A DNA stretch of 64,000 bases from Myxococcales bacterium (GCA_016794525.1 JAEUJY010000155.1:1-64000), one strand, 5' to 3'. Positions 1 to 10,854 are shown, counted from the stretch's first letter. Program-made: numbers and translations. The notes: generated by a model from the letters alone, not told the origin.

Positions 1-1
1 C

Positions 2-934
<933 letters not shown>

Positions 935-967
935 GGGCCGTAAGGCTGGCAAGCGGGCCAAATGCGC

Positions 968-973
968 TACGCT
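968..973 (+). promoter_or_regulatory. -10-like TACGCT before the MoxR gene
   Basis: TACGCT ends 9 nt before the ATG at 983, as expected for a leaderless or near-leaderless transcript. No clear -35 is visible. It also argues for the ATG at 983 over the in-frame ATG at 962. Confidence 0.35.
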
Positions 974-982
974 GCCAGGACG

Positions 983-1831
<849 letters not shown>

Positions 1832-1892
1832 CTAGCCGAGCGTCAGCGAGGCTATTTCTCGGTCCCCCGGCCCCCTCTCCTGGAGTCCCCCG

Positions 1893-3113
<1,221 letters not shown>

Positions 3114-3120
3114 AGTTGCA

Positions 3121-3262
3121 GCGGGCGGACCGGCTGCGGGGCTCGCCCGCGGCTTGCCGGGTCCCCCCACGTCCTCACGTACCGGGCCCGGATTTTGGCG
3201 GGCGGACCGGCTGCGGGGCTCGCCCGCGGCGTTGCCGGGTCCCCCCCACGTCCTCACGTACC
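3121..3262. repeat. two direct copies of a ~63-bp GC-rich repeat
   Basis: Copy 1 (3121-3183) and copy 2 (3198-3262) are nearly identical, with 14 bp between them. They run from GCGGGCGGACCGG to CGTCCTCACGTACC. Part of the unit (GGCTCGCCCGC) recurs inverted at about 3300-3312, so RNA hairpins are possible. They occupy the 267-bp gap between the convergent VWA gene and the minus-strand PLC-like gene. No ORF there is convincing. Confidence 0.75.
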
Positions 3263-3380
3263 GACGTACGCTCCGGCGTGGGTCCCCCCCGGCGCCTTGC
3301 GGGCGAGCCTCCTCGCGCGGTCCAGCGAGACCACCGACGACGGTGGTTCGAGCGGGGCGAAGAATGACCTGACAGCGGCG

Positions 3381-4907
3381 TCACCAGCCGGGGCGCCACT
3401 CGAGGCCGAGCGAGATGCGGTACTGGCGGTAGTAGAAGGGGAAGCCGGTGAGCTGGGGTGCGGGCATGGCGAAGTCGCTGGGCTCGATGGTCAGGCCGAG
3501 GTCGTCGCGCAGGCGCACGGTGGCGCCGAGCAGGCCGGCGCCGACGAACAGGCCGAGGTTGCCGCGATCGACGCCGACCAGATCGAACAGGATCACGCTG
3601 CCGCCGCCGTGGACGCGCGTGTGCAGCTCGACGCACGGCGTGGCCAGCCAGGTGTAGCCGAGCGTGGCGTAGGCGTTGATCGTGCCGGGCCGGGTGCGCG
3701 CGGCGTCGAGGGAGAACCACGGGTTCCACTCGACGGCGCCGCCCGCGTGCCAGCGCGCGCCGTGCCAGGTGGCGCCGCCGCCCAGCGCCAGCGCGCCGCG
3801 ATCGAGCGCGGCCCCGCCGTGGGCGGTCAGCCGCAGGCCGGGGCCCAGCGGGCCGTCGTCGGCCTGGGCCGGCGGCGCGAGCGCCAGGCCCGCGAGCACC
3901 GCCGCGGTCGCCGCCGCCCGCCGCCGCCCCCGCGTCCACGCCAGCGCCACCACGACGATCAGCGCCGCCGCGCCGGGCCCGCCGCCGCCGCCGCCGTCGC
4001 AGCAGCCGGCGGCGTCGCGCAGCTCGACCGCGCCGCAGTAGTCGTTACCCAGCGCGCAGCCCGGCTCGAGGGCCAGCGCGCCGTCGAGGGCGCGCTCGAC
4101 GGCCAGCCGCCGCGCCACCGGGTCGGGCAGCGCCAGCGCCGCCAGCACCTCGACCGCCGCGGCGCGGGCCAGGTCGACGCCTTGCGCGACGCGGGCGTCG
4201 TCGGTGAGCGTGCAGTCGTCGATCCAGCCCTGGTGCCCGAGCCCGTCGCGCGCCGGCTGGTAGCCGTCGTCGACCAGATCGATCCAGTTGAGCACCGAGC
4301 GCACGCGGCCGTCGGTCGGGTTGCGCAGCGTGTGGGTGAAGCCGTCCTCGAGCGCGTGCAGCCCGCGCCCCAGGTGGTACGCGGCGCGCGGCAGCGCCAG
4401 CTCGACCCGGCCGCGGAACGCCAGGAACACGGCGACCGGCTCGCGCGCGCGCTCGTCGACCGTCGGCGCGAACCAGCCGCCCCGGGTCAGCTCGTCGAGG
4501 ATGAACCCGCGGCACGCGGCCAGCGCGCTGGCGTCGCCGGTGGCGCCGTCGTCCTCGCGGCGGCGGATGCAGTGCGCCGGCTGATCGGCGGGGTCGTTGT
4601 GGATGTGGACCAGCGCCGCCAGGTCGGTCGGCGCGTTGTCGCGCAGGTCGTTCGACCGCACGCCGATCAGCAGCGCCAGCGCCCGCGGGTCCTCGGGGTC
4701 GGTCGGTGGCGTGAACGGCAGGTCGGCGATCGCCCGCCGGTCGGCCTCGGTCAGCGGCTGGCGCGGCAGCGTCGGCCAGCCCGCGGTGCGGCGGGCGTCG
4801 TCGGTGATCGCCTCGTGGCAGCGGGCGGTGACGGTGGTGCCGATCTGGAACCCCGCGGCGGGCGGGACCGCCACCACCATGGCGGCGAGGACGACGAGGC
4901 GACGCAT
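3381..4907 (-). CDS. secreted zinc-PLC-like protein joined by a MYXO-CTERM-like segment to a beta-barrel
   Basis: 508 residues from the ATG at 4907. A cleavable signal peptide (about 1-19) precedes a domain with scattered His/Asp, including CHEAIT near residue 30 and HALEDGFTHT near 186. That is reminiscent of zinc-dependent phospholipase C / S1-P1-like folds. At about residue 302 comes Cys-Cys, a Gly run, a hydrophobic stretch and GRRR, the layout of a MYXO-CTERM surface-sorting tail that normally ends a protein. The frame instead continues through a second signal-peptide-like stretch (ending PPAQADD) into about 190 residues of alternating Gly/aromatic strands, likely an outer-membrane barrel. 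It could be a fused gene, a processed polyprotein, or two genes sharing a frame with an internal GTG start. The enzymatic call is tentative. Confidence 0.7.
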   Translation of the reverse strand: MRRLVVLAAMVVAVPPAAGFQIGTTVTARCHEAITDDARRTAGWPTLPRQPLTEADRRAIADLPFTPPTDPEDPRALALLIGVRSNDLRDNAPTDLAALVHIHNDPADQPAHCIRRREDDGATGDASALAACRGFILDELTRGGWFAPTVDERAREPVAVFLAFRGRVELALPRAAYHLGRGLHALEDGFTHTLRNPTDGRVRSVLNWIDLVDDGYQPARDGLGHQGWIDDCTLTDDARVAQGVDLARAAAVEVLAALALPDPVARRLAVERALDGALALEPGCALGNDYCGAVELRDAAGCCDGGGGGGPGAAALIVVVALAWTRGRRRAAATAAVLAGLALAPPAQADDGPLGPGLRLTAHGGAALDRGALALGGGATWHGARWHAGGAVEWNPWFSLDAARTRPGTINAYATLGYTWLATPCVELHTRVHGGGSVILFDLVGVDRGNLGLFVGAGLLGATVRLRDDLGLTIEPSDFAMPAPQLTGFPFYYRQYRISLGLEWRPGW

Positions 4908-4939
4908 CGGCGATACGTCGCACGCCGGCGCCCCGGCCG

Positions 4940-5311
4940 CTACTCCGGCAGGTCGACGTACGGGATCCGGCCCATCGTCCGGAAGCCGTCGCCGTTGGGG
5001 ATGTAGGCCATCGGCGTGTCGGTGTTGGCGCCGCTGTAGCGCAGGATCAGCTGATCGCCGGCGGCGTCGGTGAGCGCCGGGCCGGCCATGCGCGCCTCGA
5101 ACGGCTGGGCGTTGAAGCCGCTGGGCAGCGGATCGAAGTGGTGCTGGAACGTCGCGATGGCGAGATCGCCGGCGTCGCGGCGCCGCCAGATCAGCTCGAA
5201 CGTCACGTCGACCGGGCGGGTGATGATCCCGTCGGCCACGAGCAACCACTCACCGGCGGGGACGTCGGCGAGCAGCGTGAACTCGGCTTCTTGAGGACTC
5301 CCGGTCCCCAC
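4940..5311 (-). CDS. hypothetical protein, possibly the 3' part of an interrupted lipoprotein gene
   Basis: Unrecognised 123-residue ORF starting with GTG at 5311. It has no signal peptide or membrane segment of its own. It is in the same frame as the small lipoprotein ORF just upstream (5321-5476), separated only by one TGA and three codons. Reading through the TGA would give a continuous 178-residue lipoprotein. It may therefore be a disrupted gene's downstream half rather than an independent gene. Content is mixed hydrophilic/beta (for example FELIWRRRDAG and ILRYSGANT); no function is proposed. Confidence 0.5.
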   Translation of the reverse strand: MGTGSPQEAEFTLLADVPAGEWLLVADGIITRPVDVTFELIWRRRDAGDLAIATFQHHFDPLPSGFNAQPFEARMAGPALTDAAGDQLILRYSGANTDTPMAYIPNGDGFRTMGRIPYVDLPE

Positions 5312-5320
5312 GCCTGGCGC

Positions 5321-5476
5321 TCAAAAGGGGTCGGGCTCGGCGGGCACCAGCTTGACCTGGACCTCCGAGCCGTCGAGCCCGAGCCACAGCTTGTCGGGGT
5401 TGTGCGGCGCCACGGTGTCGTCGGAGCAGGCCGCGATCCCGAGCAGCGTGATCAGCGGAGCGAGCGAGCGGGTCAT
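5321..5476 (-). CDS. small lipoprotein, 51 residues
   Basis: Starts at the ATG at 5476, which overlaps the TGA of the methyltransferase gene (ATGA), so the two are probably translationally coupled. A short hydrophobic signal ends in a lipobox (LLGIAAC), predicting export and lipid anchoring. The mature part contains NPDKLWLGLDGSEV. The ORF stops at a TGA at 5321-5323, after which the same frame stays open for another 126 codons. It may be a complete tiny lipoprotein or the 5' part of an interrupted gene. Function unknown. Confidence 0.6.
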   Translation of the reverse strand: MTRSLAPLITLLGIAACSDDTVAPHNPDKLWLGLDGSEVQVKLVPAEPDPF

Positions 5477-6141
5477 GGCGTTCCCTTCGGCGTGGGGGCG
5501 TGACCCGGGGCCGGGCCACGCTGGAAGATTGCCACGAACTGGCCGGGGAGGTCGTTGACCTCCGTCACGAGCTGGAACCCGACGCTGGTGGCCGCCGCCA
5601 TGGCCGCGGCCCGGTGCTGCATCCGGTTGTTGATGGCCAGCCGGCCGGTGGCCTTGAGCGCGGGCGCGGCCTTGGTCAGCCACGCGACCCGGTCGTCGAA
5701 GTAGTGATCGACCTGCGACAGCAGGATCAGATCGTAGTGATCGGCCTCGAGCCCGGGCTCGGCCGGCTGCACCACCCGCGGCTCGACGACCGTGTCGAAG
5801 CCCGCCGCCTCCATCCGCGCGCCCAGGTACTCGAGCACCGACGGGTTGATGTCGGTCGCGACGACGTGGCCGCCCGGGAACACCGCCCGCGCGATGTGGA
5901 CGGTCAGGAGGCCGGTGCCGGCGCCGACGTCGGCCACCGTCATGCCCGGCTTGAGGCCGAGCGCGCGCATCAGGATCTCGGGCTGGCGCTCCTGGTCGAA
6001 GCGCGACTGATCGTCGGTCGCGACCTCGGCGCCGTCGGCCTTGGCGGCGTTGCCGGCCTCGCCGCTGCCGCTGGCGGCGGCGGGCGGATCGCTCTTGCCG
6101 CAAGCGACGAGCACGAGGGCCAGGGCGACGAGGCAACGCAC
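5473..6141 (-). CDS. lipoprotein-anchored SAM-dependent methyltransferase
   Basis: 222 residues from the GTG at 6141. The first 14 residues form a lipoprotein signal ending LVAC-G, then a low-complexity linker. A class I Rossmann methyltransferase follows, with motif I VADVGAGTG at about 69-77, an acidic TDIN after beta-2, and LILLSQVDHYF later. Such proteins are predicted to sit outside the cytoplasm on a membrane, an odd place for an enzyme using S-adenosylmethionine, so the substrate and activity are open questions. A longer GTG/ATG start at 6195 would bury the signal peptide, and TAGCTT 7 nt before 6141 supports the shorter start. The gene overlaps the next lipoprotein gene by ATGA. Confidence 0.8.
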   Translation of the reverse strand: MRCLVALALVLVACGKSDPPAAASGSGEAGNAAKADGAEVATDDQSRFDQERQPEILMRALGLKPGMTVADVGAGTGLLTVHIARAVFPGGHVVATDINPSVLEYLGARMEAAGFDTVVEPRVVQPAEPGLEADHYDLILLSQVDHYFDDRVAWLTKAAPALKATGRLAINNRMQHRAAAMAAATSVGFQLVTEVNDLPGQFVAIFQRGPAPGHAPTPKGTP

Positions 6142-6148
6142 GCGCGGG

Positions 6149-6154
6149 AAGCTA
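6149..6154 (-). promoter_or_regulatory. -10-like TAGCTT before the methyltransferase gene
   Basis: TAGCTT on the minus strand ends 7 nt before the GTG at 6141, compatible with leaderless transcription. No -35 was identified. Confidence 0.35.
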
Positions 6155-6198
6155 CCTCCCCCGGGCCGCGCTGTCGACCGCCGCGACCGCCACAACCG

Positions 6199-7602
6199 TC
6201 ACATCGTCAGCGGCTTGATCACGCCGCCGATGTCGACGCCGCGCGCGAAGTCGGCGGTGCGGCGGATGTCGCCGCGCGCGATCGCGTAGCCGACCGCCGC
6301 CGAGGCCGACGCCGCCAGCTCGCGCGACGTGGTCGCCGCGTCCTCGCCGGTGGTCGGGCTCCAGCCGCGCACCGAGCCGTCGGCGTCGACGCCGCCGTGC
6401 CAGCCGGTCTTGAGCAGGCCGTTGCCGTAGACGTAGATCCAGTTGGAGTTCTGGGGCGTGCCGTCGGGCCAGCCGCCGCGATCGAGCGGGTTCTTGGGGG
6501 TGTCGCCGTGGATCGTCATCACCAGGTTGTCGGCCAGCGTCGTGCCGCCGCAGCTGGTGTCGGGGATCGCCGCGAGGTCGTTGACGAAGCCGTCGAGGAT
6601 CTTGCCGAGCTGGGTGACGACGGTGCGCAGCGCGGTCATGTCGTTGAACGCGCCGTGGGGATCGTCCTCCATCGCCGGCAGGACGACGCTCGAGGTCAGG
6701 CCCAGCGCGAACGCCTTGGCGGTGACGATCAGGTTCTCGGCGATCGCCAGCACGTTGGCGCGGGTGCCGAGGTCGACGCCGTAGCGCGCGCGATCGGCGT
6801 CGGTGACCGCCAGCCGATCGGCCAGGTTCGAGCCGAGCAGGCGGGCGGCGGTCTTGGCGGTGCCGTAGGCGCGGGTCTGGGTCGGCCGCGCGGCGGCGCG
6901 GTTGAGCGACGCGAACGCGGCGTAGTGGGCGTCGTAGAGGCCGGCGTCGGCGGTGTTCTCGAGCAGCCCGCCGGCGCGCGACGCGGCGCTGTTGAACAGC
7001 CCGACGAACTGCTCGGCCGAGCCGACCGCCGACGGCCGGGGCGCGCCGGGGGCGGTGCCGTAGGGGGCGCCGCCGATCGTCACCACCGGGACCACCGACG
7101 GGTTGGTGGCCTGCAGCGCGGCGGCGATCGCCATCACCGAGTTGCCGCCGACGTTGGTCGCGGTCGACGGCGCGCGGGTGTGGGTCTCGTTGGTGCCGGC
7201 CATGAAGGCGGTGATCTGCTTGCTGCCGGTCGCGGTGCGGAACGGCGCCTCGGGGCCGAGCGTCAGCGGGCGATCGGTGCCGGCGGCCAGCGTCTGCTGG
7301 CCCGGCGCGTGGAACGCGAAGCCGTTGTTGCCGGCGGCGGCGACCGCGTTGTGCGGCCACAGGAGCTGGAACCACGCGAAGCCGCCGTTGCCGGCGACCA
7401 GGTGGACCGAGCGGTTGGTCTTGAGGGCGCAGGCGTCGGCGGCCAGCGCCGAGTCGACCGAGTCCTCGAGGATCTGGAACACCTTGCCGCGGCCCAGGCC
7501 GAGCGCCGCGCCGGTGAACAGGCTCCACTTGATGAGCTGGCGCCGGCCGATGGCGCGCTGGGCGTCACGGGCGGCGATCTCGGGGGTGCCACGCTTCTTC
7601 AT
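6199..7602 (-). CDS. exported protein with Tat-like signal, last gene of a cytochrome cluster
   Basis: 467 residues from the ATG at 7602. The N-terminus has a twin-arginine-like signal (GRRQLIKWSLFTGAALG, about 19-35), implying export of a folded protein. The rest is a large globular region without an obvious catalytic motif. I do not recognise the family with confidence. Secreted proteins with Tat signals are commonly encoded next to the DUF1549/DUF1592-type c-cytochromes of Planctomycetes and Myxococcota (DUF1501/DUF1552 types), and the position as the last of four genes (10548 to 6199) fits that role. It lies 8 bp after the preceding lipoprotein gene. An upstream extension to 7767 runs into that neighbour and is rejected. 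Confidence 0.75.
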   Translation of the reverse strand: MKKRGTPEIAARDAQRAIGRRQLIKWSLFTGAALGLGRGKVFQILEDSVDSALAADACALKTNRSVHLVAGNGGFAWFQLLWPHNAVAAAGNNGFAFHAPGQQTLAAGTDRPLTLGPEAPFRTATGSKQITAFMAGTNETHTRAPSTATNVGGNSVMAIAAALQATNPSVVPVVTIGGAPYGTAPGAPRPSAVGSAEQFVGLFNSAASRAGGLLENTADAGLYDAHYAAFASLNRAAARPTQTRAYGTAKTAARLLGSNLADRLAVTDADRARYGVDLGTRANVLAIAENLIVTAKAFALGLTSSVVLPAMEDDPHGAFNDMTALRTVVTQLGKILDGFVNDLAAIPDTSCGGTTLADNLVMTIHGDTPKNPLDRGGWPDGTPQNSNWIYVYGNGLLKTGWHGGVDADGSVRGWSPTTGEDAATTSRELAASASAAVGYAIARGDIRRTADFARGVDIGGVIKPLTM

Positions 7603-7610
7603 CGGCGTCC

Positions 7611-8273
7611 TCACTCGCAGGTGTTGGCGGCGGCCAGGAGGGATGCGACCGCGATCCGCTTGCCCTTCTCGACGTCGCTGGCGCGGGTCACGGCCAGGTT
7701 GCACAGCTCGAGATGGCTGGGGGTCGCGGGCACGCCGAGCAGGCAGGTGATGCCGTCGGGGTTGCACTGGTTGTCGACGTTGAACATCGTCGCGCCCTGG
7801 CCGGCCACCTGGCAGGCGGGCAGGTTGGGCATCGCCGCGATGATCTCGGGCGCCGCCTGCACGAAGATGTCGAACATCTTCGACGCGGTGGCGGTCGTGA
7901 GCTCGCGCGACTCACGCTGGCGCGCGCCGAAGTTGGGCGCGCCCAGCGCCTGGTCGCCGTCGCGGTACAGCCTGCCGGCCGACAGCGCGCCGGTGGCGGC
8001 CAGGTCGACGCCGCGCGAGCCGAGCAGCCGGCCCAGCGTGTCGTACTTGAGCTTGGCGCAGGCGTGCATGCGCGCCGCGTAGCGCGGCGGGCCCTCGGCC
8101 TTCATTCGATCGAGCAGCTCCCAGACGTCGATGTTCGAGTCGGGGTGATCGAAGGTGTTCTCGGTGCCGGCCGAGGCGTTGCCGGTGGGGAGCGGCGGCG
8201 CGTCGGCGTCGAGCTCGCCGGTGCAGCCGAGCGCCAGCAGCGCCAGCGAGGGGAGGAGCAGGGAGGTACGCAT
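7611..8273 (-). CDS. secreted lipoprotein of the cytochrome cluster
   Basis: 220 residues from the ATG at 8273. The signal MRTSLLLPSLALLALGC has a lipobox ending at Cys17. The mature domain is mostly helical with several cysteines (ACAKL, PACQV, NQCNPDGITC, ELCN, NTCE) that could form disulfides. No CxxCH haem motif is present. Its ATG overlaps the stop codon of the upstream cytochrome gene (TGATG), indicating coupled translation. No family recognised. It is probably an accessory of the neighbouring exported proteins. Confidence 0.75.
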   Translation of the reverse strand: MRTSLLLPSLALLALGCTGELDADAPPLPTGNASAGTENTFDHPDSNIDVWELLDRMKAEGPPRYAARMHACAKLKYDTLGRLLGSRGVDLAATGALSAGRLYRDGDQALGAPNFGARQRESRELTTATASKMFDIFVQAAPEIIAAMPNLPACQVAGQGATMFNVDNQCNPDGITCLLGVPATPSHLELCNLAVTRASDVEKGKRIAVASLLAAANTCE

Positions 8274-9412
8274 CAGAACCTCACGAAGTCGTCGGAGGTG
8301 TAGACCGCGAAGATCGCGTCCTTGAGCTTCATGCCGTTGGCGGTGAACGCCGCCACCTGGGCGGTGATGACCTCCGTCGGCACGGTCGACAGGGTGTCGA
8401 CGATGTCGCCGCGCCCCAGCGCCCAGTTCCACAGCCGCGCGACCGCGCACTCGGCGATCGCCGGGTCGGCGGCCATCGCCGCGCCCAGCGCCGGCAGGTC
8501 GGCGGCCGGGGCGCCGAAGCGCCACGCGGTCGGCTCGGCGCCGGGCAGCCAGTCGGTGCGCAGCGCCAGCGGGTTGCCGGGCAGCGGCGTCTTGACCTGG
8601 ATCGTGCCCTGCAGCTGGCCGGCGTCGTCGAAGTTGGCGAACAGCGGCGCCAGGTGGTTCATCGTCGTGTGGCAGTTGGCGCAGATCACCGCGCTCTGGT
8701 CGTGGAAGTCGACGGTGCCGCCGTTGGCGGTGCCGGCGATCGACTCCATCGGCCACGGCGACAGGAACGCCGGCGCGCCCTCGGGCTGGGCGCCGGTGAG
8801 CTCGGCGGGGAACGCGGTGCAGGCGAAGGTCTCCTGGACCCAGCGCACGCGGCGGAAGGCCATGTTCGAGCTGAACTGCGCCATCACCGCCGGGTTCGAC
8901 AGCACGCCGGCGGCGGTCGGCACGCCGTTGCCGCAGTCGGCGGCGGCGAAGGTGCCGGCGGCGGCGTCGTAGGTGGGGCAGGTGCCGGTGGCGGCGGTGA
9001 GCAGCTCGGCGTAGCTGCGGTTCTCGACGGTCAGCTGCGCGGCGAACCGCGGCGCGGTGTCCATCGTCGCCGACTCGCCGAGGCGCATCGTGTCGCGCCA
9101 GAACCGCAGCATCTGGCCGGCGAAGCGCGGGCCCTCGAGGTAGCTGCGCAGGAGCGACTCGTAGACCACCTTCTGCGCCGCGGCGTCGCCGGCGTCGGCG
9201 ACCGCCTTGATCTCGGCCAGGGTCGGCAGATCGCCGGTCAGCCGCAGCGCGGCGGTGCGCAGCGCGGCGTTGTAGTCGACGACGCGCTCGCCGAGGCGGC
9301 GATCCCACTCGTCGGCCGGCACGTCGTCGCCGGTGTCGTCGGGGGTGGAGGTCGCTCCACCGCAGGCGGCGCTGGCCAGGCCGAGCGCGAGGAAGACACG
9401 GACGCTGCGCAT
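8273..9412 (-). CDS. c-type cytochrome lipoprotein, DUF1549/DUF1585-like
   Basis: 379 residues from the ATG at 9412. A lipoprotein signal ends LASAAC. One haem-attachment motif (CANCH) sits in the middle, with MNHLAPLF shortly after. The body has the helical pattern of the large haem proteins of the DUF1549/DUF1585/DUF1592 group (for example LRLTGDLPT, FWRDTMRLG, ARLWNWALGRGD). These are found in sets with an exported partner protein and are presumed to act in periplasmic redox chemistry, but their reactions are unknown. It lies 17 bp after the diheme lipoprotein gene and overlaps the next gene by TGATG, so the cluster is one operon. Confidence 0.78.
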   Translation of the reverse strand: MRSVRVFLALGLASAACGGATSTPDDTGDDVPADEWDRRLGERVVDYNAALRTAALRLTGDLPTLAEIKAVADAGDAAAQKVVYESLLRSYLEGPRFAGQMLRFWRDTMRLGESATMDTAPRFAAQLTVENRSYAELLTAATGTCPTYDAAAGTFAAADCGNGVPTAAGVLSNPAVMAQFSSNMAFRRVRWVQETFACTAFPAELTGAQPEGAPAFLSPWPMESIAGTANGGTVDFHDQSAVICANCHTTMNHLAPLFANFDDAGQLQGTIQVKTPLPGNPLALRTDWLPGAEPTAWRFGAPAADLPALGAAMAADPAIAECAVARLWNWALGRGDIVDTLSTVPTEVITAQVAAFTANGMKLKDAIFAVYTSDDFVRF

Positions 9413-9429
9413 GGTGCGCTCCTTGCGGA

Positions 9430-10548
9430 TCACGGGGCGGCCTCGGCGGTGATCCACGGGAGGATCGCCGACTTGAACGCCTGGAACTCGGTGTCGCTGG
9501 GGAACTTGAACGGGTGGTTGAGGCCCGAGTTGGGCTGCGCGGCGACGAACAGCGCGCTCTGGTCGGGCGTCAGCTTCGACACCCGCGACAGGATCTGCGC
9601 GCACGCCGCCATCTGCTGGGCGTCGTCGGCGAGCTTGGTCATGTCGGTGGCGGCGGTGGCGCCGCCGTTGCCGCCCGCGTGGCAGCTGGTGCAGCTGGCG
9701 GTGAGCGGGCCGCGCACCACCGCGGTGAACTGCGCGACCGCCTTGCAGCCGCCGCCGGTCGTGCCGCCGTCGGTGGACGGCGGCATGCCGTTGGCGAACG
9801 TCGCGGCCTTGAAGTACAGCGACAGCGGCGCGGTCGGCGGCACGTCGACGAACACCGCGGTGCCGCCGCCGACCGAGCTGGTGGTCATCTCGGCCACCGT
9901 CAGGTCGATGTCGCCGAAGCGATCGATCGGATCGGGCACCGGGTTGTTGCCGTCCCACACCACGAACAGCGGGTGGGTCAGGCGGACGCCGCCGCTGCCG
10001 GCGGTCACCGAGATCCGCGACAGGTACATGCCGGTGGCGAGCGGCTGGTAGTCGAACTTGAACGTCGTGCCGGTCAGCCCCAGCGCGCCGAGGTCGATCG
10101 TGTTCTCGCCGACGACCGGCGTGATGATCGGGCTCTCGATCGTGGGCGCCGGCATCTTGCCCGCGGCCAGCGCCTCGAGCTCGGCCCACGCCACCACCTT
10201 GGCCGCCTCGGCCGGCTGGTAGTTGGTGCCGACCATCGCGTGGGCCTGGCTCGACGCGTAGACCGCGAGCCGGCTCTGCTGCGGATCGTCGAGGTTGAGC
10301 AGCTTGCCGCCGTCGAACTTCAGCACGCCCTCGCGGAGCGTGGGGTCGGGGCGCATGAACTGGGGGAACGCGGTGCCGGTGTGGCAGACGCCGCACTTGG
10401 CGGTCAGGGTCGGCTCGACGTCCGACTTGAACGCCGCGGCCGCGGCCTTCGCCGCGTCGCCGGACGGGTCGACGATCTCGCCGGTGCAGGCGACCGCCAG
10501 GACCGTCAGGGCCACGGCCGACAGCCGCACCATCGACAGGCGGCGCAT
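9430..10548 (-). CDS. diheme c-type lipoprotein, first gene of the cytochrome cluster
   Basis: 372 residues from the ATG at 10548 (a start at 10611 would push the signal peptide inward). The signal ends VLAVAC. Two haem motifs are visible, CGVCH near residue 52 and CTSCH near residue 288, separated by a beta-rich segment with aspartates. Proteins of this layout head DUF1549/DUF1592-type redox clusters. A near-consensus sigma-54 promoter lies 79-92 bp upstream, which would give a leader of about 67 nt. It is therefore probably the first gene of a four-gene operon down to 6199. Confidence 0.8.
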   Translation of the reverse strand: MRRLSMVRLSAVALTVLAVACTGEIVDPSGDAAKAAAAAFKSDVEPTLTAKCGVCHTGTAFPQFMRPDPTLREGVLKFDGGKLLNLDDPQQSRLAVYASSQAHAMVGTNYQPAEAAKVVAWAELEALAAGKMPAPTIESPIITPVVGENTIDLGALGLTGTTFKFDYQPLATGMYLSRISVTAGSGGVRLTHPLFVVWDGNNPVPDPIDRFGDIDLTVAEMTTSSVGGGTAVFVDVPPTAPLSLYFKAATFANGMPPSTDGGTTGGGCKAVAQFTAVVRGPLTASCTSCHAGGNGGATAATDMTKLADDAQQMAACAQILSRVSKLTPDQSALFVAAQPNSGLNHPFKFPSDTEFQAFKSAILPWITAEAAP

Positions 10549-10854
10549 CAAGACCTCGAAGGCCGCCCGGCGACTCACCGGAACCGCGCGGAAAGGTAGG
10601 GAGCCCAGCATACCCCCCAGGGTACAGCAACCGCCGTGCCGGCCGCGCCCCCGCGATCACCCGCCATCCCGCCGGTTTTGGCCGCTGGGGCCCGGGGCGC
10701 CGGAGTCCCAAGCCCCACCCGGGGTCACCCGACTCCAGCACGTACTTATATAGCGGTGCCCCATCCCCATCCCCGTGCCCGTGCCCGTGCCCGTGCCCGT
10801 GCCCGATTCCGATCCCGCCCCCGCCCCCGTCCCCGATCCCGCCCCCGTCCCCGG
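10549..10854. repeat. intergenic region with a GGGCAC/GGGGAC hexamer tract
   Basis: This 306-bp gap is the only one above 300 bp. From about 10758 to 10854 it is an imperfect hexamer tract. Read on the minus strand it starts right after the stop codon of the diheme-rhodanese gene and runs GGGGAC, GGGGGC, GGGATC, then five GGGCAC-type units. The rest (10549-10757) holds the sigma-54 candidate and no convincing ORF. A similar tract follows the glutathione reductase gene at 19067. Confidence 0.7.
10627..10641 (-). promoter_or_regulatory. sigma-54 (-24/-12) promoter candidate for the cytochrome cluster
   Basis: Minus strand reads GGCACG-GCGG-TTGCT, with GG at 10640-10639 and GC at 10628-10627 separated by exactly 10 nt. 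It matches the consensus YTGGCACGrNNNTTGCW except for one upstream T. Predicted transcription start is near 10615, leaving a 67-nt leader before the ATG at 10548. Confidence 0.5.

Noticed and set aside
3410-3424. mobile element near the 63-bp repeats
   Set aside because: No transposase, terminal inverted repeats or target-site duplication seen; repeats are extragenic only.
3195-5006. 603-codon plus-strand ORF
   Set aside because: Antisense to the PLC-like gene, Arg/Gln/Ala-rich translation typical of GC-rich shadow frames, no domain.
5321-5323. TGA as a selenocysteine codon
   Set aside because: No redox motif around it, no obvious hairpin after it and no Sec machinery in view; interruption or a natural stop is simpler.
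5500-8082. 860-codon plus-strand ORF
   Set aside because: Shadow of the methyltransferase and cytochrome-cluster genes; composition without structure, opposite to genes with clear signals and overlaps.
10758-10854. CRISPR array
   Set aside because: The unit is a hexamer without spacers.
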